From positions 1 to 9,573 of the forward strand of contig CAWUTX010000069.1 of assembly GCA_963925015.1 (NCBI GenBank): DNA of 9,573 bases, read 5' to 3'. Source of the stretch: JAQBXX01 sp963925015 (GTDB taxonomy: Bacteria; Pseudomonadota; Gammaproteobacteria; SURF-13). Positions 1 through 7,443 of the stretch are shown here, one piece after another. The notes beneath the pieces are model-generated. The model had not been told where the DNA came from. It made no database searches and saw only the letters and a list, made by a program, of their open reading frames with translations. The first letter of the stretch is position 1; every line of letters begins with the position of its first letter. The position numbers were made by a program, and so were the translations under genes.

Positions 1-57
1 CGAACCCCTGTCGCCGCCGTGAAAGGGCAGTGTCCTAGGCCTCTAGACGATGGGGAC
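1..57 (-). tRNA. tRNA-Glu (anticodon TTC), 3' end cut off by the window edge
   Basis: Read on the minus strand, the gene begins GTCCCCATCGTCTAGAGGCC and matches the 5' half of bacterial tRNA-Glu. The acceptor strand, D arm with TCTAGAGGCC, and the anticodon loop CTTTCAC with anticodon TTC are all present. The sequence ends inside the T loop (GGGGTTCG) at position 1, so the 3' acceptor strand and CCA lie outside. It follows tRNA-Ala by 36 nt in the same direction with no promoter-like sequence seen between them, so the two are probably cotranscribed and cut apart by RNase P and RNase E type processing (inference). Confidence 0.93.
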
Positions 58-93
58 GAATGTGATGTGTGCGTGAACCTGTGTGTGGCAACG

Positions 94-169
<76 letters not shown>

Positions 170-183
170 GAAAGCAAGGCGCT

Positions 184-212
184 ATTCTAGGGGGCGAGCC
201 AAGCAGCGTCAA
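184..212 (-). promoter_or_regulatory. Sigma70 promoter of the tRNA-Ala/tRNA-Glu unit
   Basis: On the minus strand a -35 box TTGACG (207-212) and a -10 box TAGAAT (184-189) are separated by exactly 17 bp. The predicted start is about 7-8 nt before the mature tRNA 5' end. The bases after the -10 box (AGCGCC) form a GC-rich discriminator, typical of stable-RNA promoters under ppGpp/DksA (stringent) control. That regulation is inferred from the family and has not been shown here. Confidence 0.82.
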
Positions 213-250
213 GAAATAGCGGCAGAAATGCTTCTCTCAGCGCGTGCCGC

Positions 251-1507
<1,257 letters not shown>

Positions 1508-1542
1508 GGCGTTCCGTAAGCGGTAAATTCAAGGTATCCGGA

Positions 1543-1551
1543 ATTTTAGCA
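1543..1551 (-). promoter_or_regulatory. Candidate extended -10 promoter of icd
   Basis: On the minus strand TGCTAAAAT fits an extended -10 element (TGn followed by TAAAAT), about 36 nt before the icd start codon. I see no convincing -35 box at 16-18 bp, as expected for an extended -10 promoter. The spacer and -35 zone coincide with one arm of the perfect inverted repeat at 1551-1606. A repressor or activator bound there would contact RNA polymerase directly (inference). Confidence 0.45.
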
Positions 1552-1606
1552 TTACTCAGGAGACACAAAGTAAGAATACATTGCTGATGGGCGTCTCCTG
1601 AGTAAT
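1551..1606. repeat. Perfect 14-bp inverted repeat upstream of icd
   Basis: ATTACTCAGGAGAC (1551-1564) is repeated exactly in inverted orientation as GTCTCCTGAGTAAT (1593-1606), with a 28-nt spacer. The arm centres are 42 bp apart, about four helical turns. One arm abuts the candidate icd -10 box. It could be a pair of operator half-sites on one DNA face, a long-loop hairpin, or the ends of a tiny 56-bp element. There is no T-run after either arm, which argues against a terminator. Confidence 0.6.
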
Positions 1607-1633
1607 AACCCTATTTACGCTACCCCCACCCTG

Positions 1634-1660
1634 TCCCGCCCCCTAAAACAGGGGGCGGGG
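1634..1660. repeat. GC-rich hairpin in the icd-tal intergenic region
   Basis: CCCGCCCCCT (1635-1644) pairs fully with AGGGGGCGGG (1650-1659) across a 5-nt AAAAC loop, extended by one T-G pair. It lies in the 268-bp divergent region between icd and tal, in a C/G-rich patch unlike its surroundings. It has no T-run and reads as a dispersed intergenic palindrome rather than a terminator. Function unknown. Confidence 0.5.
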
Positions 1661-1750
1661 ACGTGTAGGAGAGAGTAATCTTAATTACTGGCATCTGAAT
1701 AAGTGCACATGAGTGGCATAAAATTTGTATCAGCTGTACCTTTGGTTGTA

Positions 1751-1770
1751 CCCGCAAGCGGGACAGGAGG
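1751..1770 (+). promoter_or_regulatory. Small hairpin and ribosome binding site before tal
   Basis: CCCGC AA GCGGG (1751-1762) forms a compact hairpin directly before a strong Shine-Dalgarno CAGGAGG (1764-1770), which is 5 nt from the ATG at 1776. The strong site decides the start in favour of MKFFIDSAN over an in-frame upstream ATG at 1725, which has no such site. Whether the hairpin affects translation is unknown. Confidence 0.5.
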
Positions 1771-1775
1771 TTGGC

Positions 1776-2423
1776 ATGAAATTCTTTATCGACAGTGCGA
1801 ATCTGGATGATGTGCGTAAAGCGGTGGAACTCGGCATGGCGGACGGTGTGACCACTAATCCGTCACTGATGGCCAAGGAGACTGGCATCAGCTTTCACCA
1901 GCAGATCGCCACGATCTGCAAAATGGTAGACGGGCCGGTGAGTGCAGAAGTCACCGCGCTGGACTACGCGAGCATACTGAAGCAGGGTCGTGAACTCGCC
2001 AAGATCGCCGCCAACGTGACGGTCAAACTGCCGCTCACCCCCGAGGGCCTGCGCGCCTGCCGCGTGCTGGCGGACGAAGGCACGATGGTGAATGTCACGC
2101 TGTGTTTTTCAGCGGCGCAGGCGATACTCGCAGCCAAGGCCGGTGCGAGCTTTATCTCGCCGTTCGTGGGCAGGCTCGACGATGTAGGCGAACACGGCAT
2201 GGATCTGATTTCGGAAATTGTCGATATCTACAACAACTATGACTGGGACACCCAAGTGCTGGTCGCCTCGATACGTCATCCCACGCATGTGCTGGAGGCC
2301 GCGCGCATCGGCGCCGACGTGGTGACCATGCCGCTCAAGGTGCTGGAGCAGATGTACGAGCATCCACTGACCAGCATCGGGCTTGAGCAGTTTATGGCGG
2401 ACTGGAAGAAGAGTGGGTTGTAA
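1776..2423 (+). CDS. tal: Transaldolase, short TalC/MipB-like form
   Basis: It transfers a dihydroxyacetone unit between sugar phosphates in the non-oxidative pentose phosphate pathway (sedoheptulose-7-P plus glyceraldehyde-3-P to erythrose-4-P plus fructose-6-P). The 215 residues fit the short TIM-barrel subfamily, which includes both transaldolases and fructose-6-phosphate aldolases. Visible marks are FFIDSANLDDVRK at the start, GVTTNPSLMAKE (24-35), the Schiff-base Lys84 in VTVKLPLT, and SPFVGRLDDVG. Glu58 (in SAEVTA) occupies the place of the Gln in E. coli FSA, and Phe in SPFVGR replaces the FSA Tyr; both favour transaldolase over aldolase. The start is set by CAGGAGG 5 nt upstream. The gene stands alone, diverging from icd and converging on the tautomerase gene. 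Confidence 0.9.
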   Translation: MKFFIDSANLDDVRKAVELGMADGVTTNPSLMAKETGISFHQQIATICKMVDGPVSAEVTALDYASILKQGRELAKIAANVTVKLPLTPEGLRACRVLADEGTMVNVTLCFSAAQAILAAKAGASFISPFVGRLDDVGEHGMDLISEIVDIYNNYDWDTQVLVASIRHPTHVLEAARIGADVVTMPLKVLEQMYEHPLTSIGLEQFMADWKKSGL

Positions 2424-2430
2424 ATATTCT

Positions 2431-2510
2431 TCCCTCATCCCCACTCTTCTCCCAGGGGGAGAAGGGCTTTAAACCCCTCGCACTCTGGGAGAGGGGGTAG
2501 GGGTGAGGGA
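2431..2510. repeat. REP-like imperfect palindrome between convergent genes
   Basis: Starting 7 nt after the tal stop, TCCCTCATCCCCACTC... (2431-2455) pairs imperfectly with the reverse complement of 2485-2510, whose outer end reads GGGGTGAGGGA. An inner hairpin CTTCTCCC/GGGAGAAG (2446-2453 with 2457-2464, 3-nt loop) is nested in it. C-rich/G-rich elements of this design recur between genes in many proteobacteria. Its place between two convergent genes suits transcript 3'-end protection or bidirectional termination, but no clear T-run follows on either strand. Confidence 0.6.
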
Positions 2511-2546
2511 TGTTTGAGTACACAACTTAGTTTCAAGAGATTTTCC

Positions 2547-2891
2547 TTAAAATGTCCCGCCGCCCCAGCCCCAGAGCGCGCCTTTGGCGTTGGCGAATTC
2601 GATATAAACGCGTTCCTGCTTGACGCCGGCTTCCTGCGCCATGAGTTCGCACAGCGCTTTCGACAGCGCTGCCGTCTTGGCCTCCGGCAGGCCGATACTT
2701 TTGAGTTCGAGGTAGGCGAGCGGTGCGTCGCTGCCCGCAAATAGCATTGGTATCGGCGCCCCCAGCGCCACCATCACATAACTCTTCGGTTTGCCGAGTT
2801 GGCTCGCCACCGAGCGCGAGGCCTTGCCGAGCAGCGTCTTGGTGGCCTCGGCGGTCAGTGGTGTATTGGTTTGTATCTTGAGATAGGGCAT
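2547..2891 (-). CDS. MIF / phenylpyruvate tautomerase family protein
   Basis: It is a small tautomerase-superfamily protein of 114 residues, the usual length of macrophage migration inhibitory factor (MIF) homologues. After removal of Met1, Pro2 would be the N-terminal catalytic base. GKP around Lys34 matches the MIF lysine motif, SIG follows in the middle, and the C-terminus VYIEFANAKGALWGWGGGTF parallels MIF [20 protein letters not shown]. The CxxC oxidoreductase motif of vertebrate MIF is absent. The start has AGGAG 5 nt upstream. Members tautomerise phenylpyruvate-like keto-enol acids in vitro; the bacterial physiological substrate is generally unknown, so I give no gene symbol. It is divergent from ilvB with a 133-bp shared upstream region and convergent with tal. 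Confidence 0.85.
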   Translation of the reverse strand: MPYLKIQTNTPLTAEATKTLLGKASRSVASQLGKPKSYVMVALGAPIPMLFAGSDAPLAYLELKSIGLPEAKTAALSKALCELMAQEAGVKQERVYIEFANAKGALWGWGGGTF

Positions 2892-2947
2892 CTCATCTCC
2901 TGATGATTTGTAAGGTTAACGGGTGATTTTACTGCGTCATCCCGGCT

Positions 2948-2976
2948 TTTACAGTTCCATCCGGTGACTTTATCGT
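2948..2976 (+). promoter_or_regulatory. Candidate promoter of the ilvBHC-pssA operon
   Basis: TTTACA (2948-2953) and TATCGT (2971-2976) are spaced by 17 bp in the region shared with the divergent tautomerase gene. This leaves only about 40 nt of untranslated leader before ilvB. I see no leader peptide rich in Val, Leu or Ile codons and no attenuator hairpin in it, unlike the leuA leader downstream. The -10 box is imperfect, so another start site is possible. Confidence 0.35.
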
Positions 2977-3024
2977 TTATTCTAAAGAGCTTACACATAT
3001 ATTCACTAATAACCACGCGGAGTA

Positions 3025-4743
3025 ATGGCTTTGGAACTGACTGGCGCAGAAATCTTGGTGCGCGCGCTGAAGGACGAAGGCGTGGAATACATCTTCGGCT
3101 ATCCCGGCGGCGCGGTGCTGCACATCTATGATGCTCTCTACAAGCAGGAGGATGTAAAGCACATCCTGGTGCGCCACGAGCAAGGCGCGACCCATGCCGC
3201 CGACGGCTACGCACGCTCCACTGGCAGGCCCGGTGTGGTACTTGTCACCTCTGGGCCGGGCGCGACTAATGCTGTCACCGGTATCGCCACGGCCTATATG
3301 GACTCCATTCCGATGGTCATCATCACCGGACAGGTGCACACGTCGGCCATCGGCAGTGACGCTTTTCAGGAAGTGGACTCCGTCGGCATCACGCGTCCGT
3401 GCGTGAAGCACAACTTTCTGGTCAAGGACGTGAAAGACCTCGCGACCACAATCAAGAAGGCGTTTTATATTGCGACCACCGGCCGCCCCGGTCCGGTGGT
3501 GGTGGACGTGCCCAAGGATGTGACGGCCAACAAGGCCGAGTACGCCTACCCTAAAAAGGTCGCGCTGCGCTCTTACAAGCCGGTGGTCGAGGGGCATCAA
3601 GGCCAGATCAAGAAGGCGGTGGAACTGATTCTCTCGGCCAAGCGCCCGATGATTTACAGCGGCGGCGGCGTGATTCTGGGCGAAGCGTCCAAGGCCCTCA
3701 CCGAGTTCACGCGCCTGCTGGGTTACCCGATCACCAACACACTGATGGGCCTAGGCGCGTACCCTGCCACCGACAAGCAGTTCGTCGGCATGCTCGGCAT
3801 GCACGGTACCTATGAAGCCAATATGGCGATGCACGAGTGCGACATGCTGCTCAACATCGGCGCGCGTTTCGACGACCGCGTGGTGGGCAAGGTGGAGCTG
3901 TTCTCGCCCGGCTCGAAGAAGATACACATCGACATCGACCCGTCGTCGATCTCGAAGAGCGTGCGCGTGGATGTGCCCATCGTGGGCTCGGTGGGCAATG
4001 TGCTGGGGGAGATGATCACGCTCATCAAGGCGGCCAGAAAGCAGCCCGACAAGGCGGCGCTGGCGGGGTGGTGGAAACAGATCGATCAATGGCGCGCCAA
4101 GGATTGTTTACGTTACGACCACAAAAGCAAACTCATTAAGCCGCAGGCCGTGCTGGAAAAGCTGTGCCAGTTGACCAAGGGTGACGCCTTTGTCACCTCC
4201 GACGTGGGTCAGCACCAGATGTGGGCCGCGCAGTTTTACAAGTTCGACAAGCCGCGTCGCTGGATCAACTCCGGCGGCCTCGGCACCATGGGCTTCGGCT
4301 TGCCAGCTGCGATGGGCGTGCAGTTGGCGCACCCTAGGGCCACGGTTGCCTGTGTGACGGGCGAGGCCAGCATCATGATGTGCATACAGGAGCTGTCCAC
4401 CTGCAAGCAGTATGGTTTGCCGCTCAAGATCATCAACCTCAACAACCGCTACATGGGCATGGTGCGGCAGTGGCAGGAGTTTTTTTACAAGGGACGTTAT
4501 TCCCACTCTTATATGGATGCGCTGCCAGACTTCGTGAAACTCGCGGAGAGTTTCGGCCACGTCGGCATGAAGATCGAAAAGCCCGGTGATGTCGAACCTG
4601 CGCTGAAAGAGGCGTTAAAATTGAAAGACCGGCTGGTGTTTATGGACTTCATCACCGACGAGACCGAAAATGTCTATCCGATGATTCAGGCGGGCAAGGG
4701 GCATCATGAGATGCATCTTTCGCCGGAACGGGAATTGGCATGA
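3025..4743 (+). CDS. ilvB: Acetolactate synthase, large catalytic subunit
   Basis: It is a ThDP- and FAD-dependent enzyme that condenses pyruvate with pyruvate or 2-ketobutyrate, the first common step of Val/Leu and Ile synthesis. It pairs with the regulatory subunit encoded next. The 572 residues show the three-domain layout: N-terminal PYR domain with FGYPGGAVLHIYDALY and catalytic Glu52 (RHEQGATHAADGYAR), a central FAD domain (MLGMHGTYEAN, GARFDDRVVGK), and the C-terminal PP domain ending in LNNRYMGMVRQWQEFFYKGR. The metal/ThDP motif, usually GDG or GEG, reads Gly446-Glu447-Ala448, with Asn473-Asn474 at the normal distance. The ATG has GGAG only 2 nt upstream. An in-frame TTG at 3031 (giving MELTGAEI) is 8 nt from that site, so the true start may be two codons later. 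The ilvI symbol would be equally valid. Confidence 0.96.
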   Translation: MALELTGAEILVRALKDEGVEYIFGYPGGAVLHIYDALYKQEDVKHILVRHEQGATHAADGYARSTGRPGVVLVTSGPGATNAVTGIATAYMDSIPMVIITGQVHTSAIGSDAFQEVDSVGITRPCVKHNFLVKDVKDLATTIKKAFYIATTGRPGPVVVDVPKDVTANKAEYAYPKKVALRSYKPVVEGHQGQIKKAVELILSAKRPMIYSGGGVILGEASKALTEFTRLLGYPITNTLMGLGAYPATDKQFVGMLGMHGTYEANMAMHECDMLLNIGARFDDRVVGKVELFSPGSKKIHIDIDPSSISKSVRVDVPIVGSVGNVLGEMITLIKAARKQPDKAALAGWWKQIDQWRAKDCLRYDHKSKLIKPQAVLEKLCQLTKGDAFVTSDVGQHQMWAAQFYKFDKPRRWINSGGLGTMGFGLPAAMGVQLAHPRATVACVTGEASIMMCIQELSTCKQYGLPLKIINLNNRYMGMVRQWQEFFYKGRYSHSYMDALPDFVKLAESFGHVGMKIEKPGDVEPALKEALKLKDRLVFMDFITDETENVYPMIQAGKGHHEMHLSPERELA

Positions 4744-5240
4744 AAAATATGAGCCACATCATCTCGATTCTGATGGAAAATGAATCCGGCGCGTTGTCGC
4801 GCGTCGCCGGCCTGTTCTCCGCGCGCGGCTATAACATCGAGTCGCTCACCGTGGCGCCCACCGAAGACCCGTCGCTGTCGCGCATGACGCTGGTGACCAG
4901 CGGCACCGACAATATCATCGAGCAGATCACCAAGCAGCTCAACAAGCTGGTGGACGTGGTGAAGCTGCTCGATCTCACCGAAGGCCCGCACATCGAGCGC
5001 GAGATGATGCTGATCAAGGTGAAGGCGACGGGCGAGGCGCGCGAAGAGATCAAGCGTCTGGCGGACATCTTCCGCGGCCACATCATCGATGTCACGGGTT
5101 CGAGTTACGTGATCGAGCTCACCGGCCCCGGCGAAAAGATCGATGGCTTCATCCAGGCGCTCGACGGCAAGGCCATTATGGAAGTCGTGCGCTCCGGCGT
5201 GTCGGGCATCGCGCGCGGCGCAAAGAGTTTGAAAGTGTAG
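4740..5240 (+). CDS. ilvH: Acetolactate synthase, small regulatory subunit
   Basis: It activates the large subunit and confers feedback inhibition by valine. The 166 residues closely follow E. coli IlvH (163). The N-terminal ACT domain opens HIISILMENESGALSRVAGL and continues RGYNIESLTVAPTEDPSLSR, and the C-terminal half includes HIEREMMLIKVKA and FRGHIIDVTGSSYVIELTG. The Asn14-Glu-Ser-Gly17 turn belongs to the valine-binding loop of ACT domains. Its ATG overlaps the ilvB stop (ATGA, 4-nt overlap), so translation is probably coupled, supporting equal production of the two subunits. A second ATG at 4749 is possible but has no better ribosome binding site. Confidence 0.95.
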   Translation: MKNMSHIISILMENESGALSRVAGLFSARGYNIESLTVAPTEDPSLSRMTLVTSGTDNIIEQITKQLNKLVDVVKLLDLTEGPHIEREMMLIKVKATGEAREEIKRLADIFRGHIIDVTGSSYVIELTGPGEKIDGFIQALDGKAIMEVVRSGVSGIARGAKSLKV

Positions 5241-5256
5241 TGTTTAAAATAAAATC

Positions 5257-5325
5257 TCAACGCAAAGACGCCAAGACGCAAAGAATAAAAATTTAAGCTA
5301 TTAAAATCTTGCGTCTTTGCGTTGA
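5257..5325. repeat. Inverted CGCAAAGACGC repeat between ilvH and ilvC
   Basis: TCAACGCAAAGACGCCAAG (5257-5275) pairs with CTTGCGTCTTTGCGTTGA (5308-5325), leaving only one bulged base. The left arm carries a second partial unit, AAGACGCAAAGA (5273-5284). The loop is A/T-rich. It fills most of the 128-bp gap inside an otherwise tightly packed operon. Similar ACGCAAAGACGC strings are, from memory, common intergenic repeats in bacteria. It could end or stabilise part of the ilvBH transcript. No T-run follows the right arm. Confidence 0.6.
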
Positions 5326-5368
5326 TTAGTTTGTAGAATCGTTAGATTAATTTTAGATAGAGGATGAT

Positions 5369-6385
5369 ATGAATATTTATTACGACAAAGACGCCGACCT
5401 TTCCATCATCAAGAGCAAAAAGGTCGCCATCATCGGCTACGGTTCTCAGGGCCACGCGCACGCCAATAATTTGCAGGATTCAGGCGTAGATGTGGTGGTG
5501 GGTCTGCGCCCGGGCTCCGCGTCCGAGGTCAAGGCGCAGAAAGCTAAGCTCAAGGTGAAGGATGTCGCCGAAGCCGTGAAAAGCGCCGACTTGGTCATGA
5601 TACTCGCGCCGGATGAGCATCAGGCCAAGCTCTACCGTGATACCATCGAATCCAACATCAAGCAGGGCGCAGCGCTCGCCTTTGCCCATGGTTTCAACAT
5701 TCACTTCGGCCAGATCGAGCCGCGCGCCGATCTCGACGTGATCATGATCGCGCCGAAAGGCCCCGGCCACCTGGTGCGCTCCACCTATACGCAAGGCGGC
5801 GGCGTGCCGAGCCTCATCGCCGTGCATAAAGACTCCAGCGGCAAGGCCAAGGCCATCGCCCTGTCCTATGCCAGCGCCAACGGCGGCGGTCGCGCGGGCG
5901 TCATCGAAACCAATTTCCGCGAAGAGACCGAGACCGATCTGTTCGGCGAACAGGCCGTGCTGTGCGGCGGCGCTACTGCACTGGTGCAGGCCGGCTTTGA
6001 AACTCTGGTCGAGGCCGGTTACGCGCCGGAGATGGCCTACTTCGAATGCTTGCACGAGCTGAAGCTGATTGTGGACCTGATGTACGAAGGCGGCATCGCC
6101 GACATGCGCTACTCCATTTCCAATACCGCAGAATACGGCGACATGACGCGCGGCCCCCGCATCGTCACCGCAGAGACCAAACGCGAGATGAAGAAAATCC
6201 TGGGTGAAATTCAAAGTGGCCAATTCGCCCGCGAGTTCATTCTGGAAAATCAGGCCGGTGCGCCGGTGATGAAGGCGACCAGACGCCTCACGCGCGAGCA
6301 TCAGATCGAAGTGGTGGGCGAAAAGCTGCGCAGCATGATGCCGTGGATCAAGGCCAACCGGCTGGTAGACAAGTCGCGTAATTGA
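5369..6385 (+). CDS. ilvC: Ketol-acid reductoisomerase, class I, NADPH type
   Basis: It isomerises and reduces 2-acetolactate or 2-aceto-2-hydroxybutyrate to the dihydroxy acids, the second common step of branched-chain amino acid synthesis, using Mg2+ and NADPH. The 338 residues are typical of the short class I form. The Rossmann motif GYGSQGHAHA lies at 24-33, and the cofactor loop GLRPGSAS carries the Arg and Ser expected to bind the 2'-phosphate. The knotted domain keeps Lys130, Asp190, Glu194, Glu226, Glu230 and Ser251, all the known catalytic and metal positions. AGAGGA lies 4 nt before the ATG. It follows the acetolactate synthase genes whose product it uses, and its stop codon overlaps or nearly touches pssA. 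Confidence 0.97.
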   Translation: MNIYYDKDADLSIIKSKKVAIIGYGSQGHAHANNLQDSGVDVVVGLRPGSASEVKAQKAKLKVKDVAEAVKSADLVMILAPDEHQAKLYRDTIESNIKQGAALAFAHGFNIHFGQIEPRADLDVIMIAPKGPGHLVRSTYTQGGGVPSLIAVHKDSSGKAKAIALSYASANGGGRAGVIETNFREETETDLFGEQAVLCGGATALVQAGFETLVEAGYAPEMAYFECLHELKLIVDLMYEGGIADMRYSISNTAEYGDMTRGPRIVTAETKREMKKILGEIQSGQFAREFILENQAGAPVMKATRRLTREHQIEVVGEKLRSMMPWIKANRLVDKSRN

Positions 6386-6396
6386 AGCCTGGCCCC

Positions 6397-7206
6397 GTGA
6401 CCGAGGATAATCAGAACGGAAGGGAGCAAGAGGGCACATCGGGGCTGCGTCGGCGGCGCGGTATTTATCTGTTGCCTAACCTGTTCACCACCGCCGGACT
6501 GTTTGCGGGTTTTTATGCCATCGTCGCGGGCATGAACGGACGCTTCGAGGCCGCCGCCGTCGCGATCTTTGTCGCGATGGTGATGGACGGCATCGACGGA
6601 CGCATCGCCCGCCTCACCCACACCGAGAGTGACTTCGGCGCGGAATACGACACCCTGGCCGACATGGTCTCCTTCGGTCTGGCCCCGGCGCTGGTGGTGT
6701 ATTCATGGGGGCTCAACACACTCGGCAAGTTCGGCTGGCTTGCGGCCTTCGTCTACGCCGCCTGTGCTGCGCTGCGGCTGGCACGCTTCAATACCCAGAT
6801 CGGTGTTATCGACAAGCGCTACTTTCAGGGCCTGGCGAGTCCGGCGGCGGCGGCCATCGTCGCGGGCATGGTGTGGAGCGCGCATGCTTACGGGCTGGAG
6901 GGCAAGGCCGTTATGATCGCTACGCTGGTGATCACCCTGCTCGTGAGCGCGCTGATGGTGAGCAAGATACGCTACTACAGCTTCAAGGACTTCAATCTCA
7001 AAAATAAAGTCCCGTTTCTGGCGCTGGTGGTGCTGGTGCCCATCATCGTGCTGATCTCCATCGACCCGCCGCTGGTGCTGTTTGCCGTGTTTCTGCTCTA
7101 CGGACTCTCCGGCCCCGTGCTTACGCTGCTGCAATTGCGCGACAGGCGTCTGGCGCGCAAAGCTCAGATGAGCAGCGAAAAAGTAGAGCATAAGGATTTG
7201 CGTTGA
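6397..7206 (+). CDS. pssA: CDP-diacylglycerol-serine O-phosphatidyltransferase (phosphatidylserine synthase)
   Basis: It is an integral membrane enzyme joining CDP-diacylglycerol and L-serine to phosphatidylserine, the precursor of phosphatidylethanolamine. Counted from a GTG start at 6397 (269 residues), the CDP-alcohol phosphotransferase motif is complete: Asp64, Asp67-Gly68, Ala71-Arg72, Gly81, Asp85 and Asp89, with the standard spacings. A basic GLRRRRG stretch (16-22) precedes the first membrane segment (about 23-45), and further hydrophobic segments fill the rest. The tail is short, charged and cytosol-like. No ATG exists before the first helix. The start is either GTG 6397 or TTG 6382, the latter overlapping the ilvC stop (TTGA); neither has a good ribosome site, so coupling to ilvC translation is likely. 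Linkage of pssA to ilvC is common in proteobacteria. The partner decarboxylase gene psd is not in this window. Confidence 0.9.
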   Translation: MTEDNQNGREQEGTSGLRRRRGIYLLPNLFTTAGLFAGFYAIVAGMNGRFEAAAVAIFVAMVMDGIDGRIARLTHTESDFGAEYDTLADMVSFGLAPALVVYSWGLNTLGKFGWLAAFVYAACAALRLARFNTQIGVIDKRYFQGLASPAAAAIVAGMVWSAHAYGLEGKAVMIATLVITLLVSALMVSKIRYYSFKDFNLKNKVPFLALVVLVPIIVLISIDPPLVLFAVFLLYGLSGPVLTLLQLRDRRLARKAQMSSEKVEHKDLR

Positions 7207-7215
7207 TGACGAGCC

Positions 7216-7244
7216 TTGAAAAATAGGCGAGCCCGACTTATAGT
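7216..7244 (+). promoter_or_regulatory. Sigma70 promoter of the leuL-leuA unit
   Basis: TTGAAA (7216-7221) and TATAGT (7239-7244) are separated by exactly 17 bp, starting 10 nt after the pssA stop. The predicted transcript starts near 7251, about 20 nt before the leader peptide ATG. leuA thus has its own entry point in addition to any read-through from ilvBHC-pssA. Confidence 0.75.
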
Positions 7245-7270
7245 AAGCATACAGATTTGTAAAAACTTTC

Positions 7271-7381
7271 ATGAAACACGCCAACCGCACAGTTGTTACC
7301 ACCCATGCCGCCCGTCGGCAGGCGGTGTTGCGCGCCGCCCCCACTGGTAGTCTCCTGCTCGTCCTGCGACTGCTGCCTTAG
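7271..7381 (+). CDS. leuL: Leucine-rich leader peptide of the leuA attenuator
   Basis: This 36-codon reading frame starts ATG AAA CAC and ends LLLVLRLLP followed by TAG. Six of the last nine sense codons are leucine (CTC CTG CTC GTC CTG CGA CTG CTG CCT), with a seventh (TTG) at codon 20. It sits just after a good promoter and about 60 nt before an intrinsic terminator that precedes leuA. This is the layout of ribosome-mediated attenuation as in E. coli leuL: when charged tRNA-Leu is scarce, ribosomes stall on the leucine codons and the terminator fails to form. No clear Shine-Dalgarno precedes the ATG. A GTG at codon 19 would give a shorter peptide with the same leucine run. The peptide is not similar in sequence to E. 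coli LeuL beyond the leucine run. Confidence 0.8.
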   Translation: MKHANRTVVTTHAARRQAVLRAAPTGSLLLVLRLLP

Positions 7382-7412
7382 GGCAGACACCGTCGAAATC
7401 CCTGGCGAGGGA
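7373..7412 (+). promoter_or_regulatory. Candidate pause/alternative hairpins of the leu leader
   Basis: CTGCC TTAG GGCAG (7373-7386) folds over the leader stop codon, and TCCCT GGCG AGGGA (7399-7412) forms a second hairpin. AGGGAGT (7408-7414) can instead pair with ACTACCCT (7425-7432, one bulge), which excludes the second hairpin. These are plausible alternative structures between the leucine codons and the terminator. I could not identify a convincing antiterminator that sequesters the terminator arm. Confidence 0.4.
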
Positions 7413-7443
7413 GTAACCACGCGAACTACCCTGAATAAACTAT

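Noticed and set aside
1725..1775. Upstream ATG extending transaldolase by 17 residues
   Set aside because: The extension does not fit the family N-terminus and lacks a ribosome binding site, whereas ATG 1776 has CAGGAGG at 5 nt.
3025..6385. Possible frameshift or truncation in ilvB, ilvH or ilvC
   Set aside because: All three are full length against family sizes, with intact termini and motifs. Only the GEA variant in IlvB stood out.
5480..6439. Minus-strand open frame of 319 codons opposite ilvC
   Set aside because: It is a shadow of a fully conserved ilvC whose catalytic residues are all present, and its translation matches no family I know.
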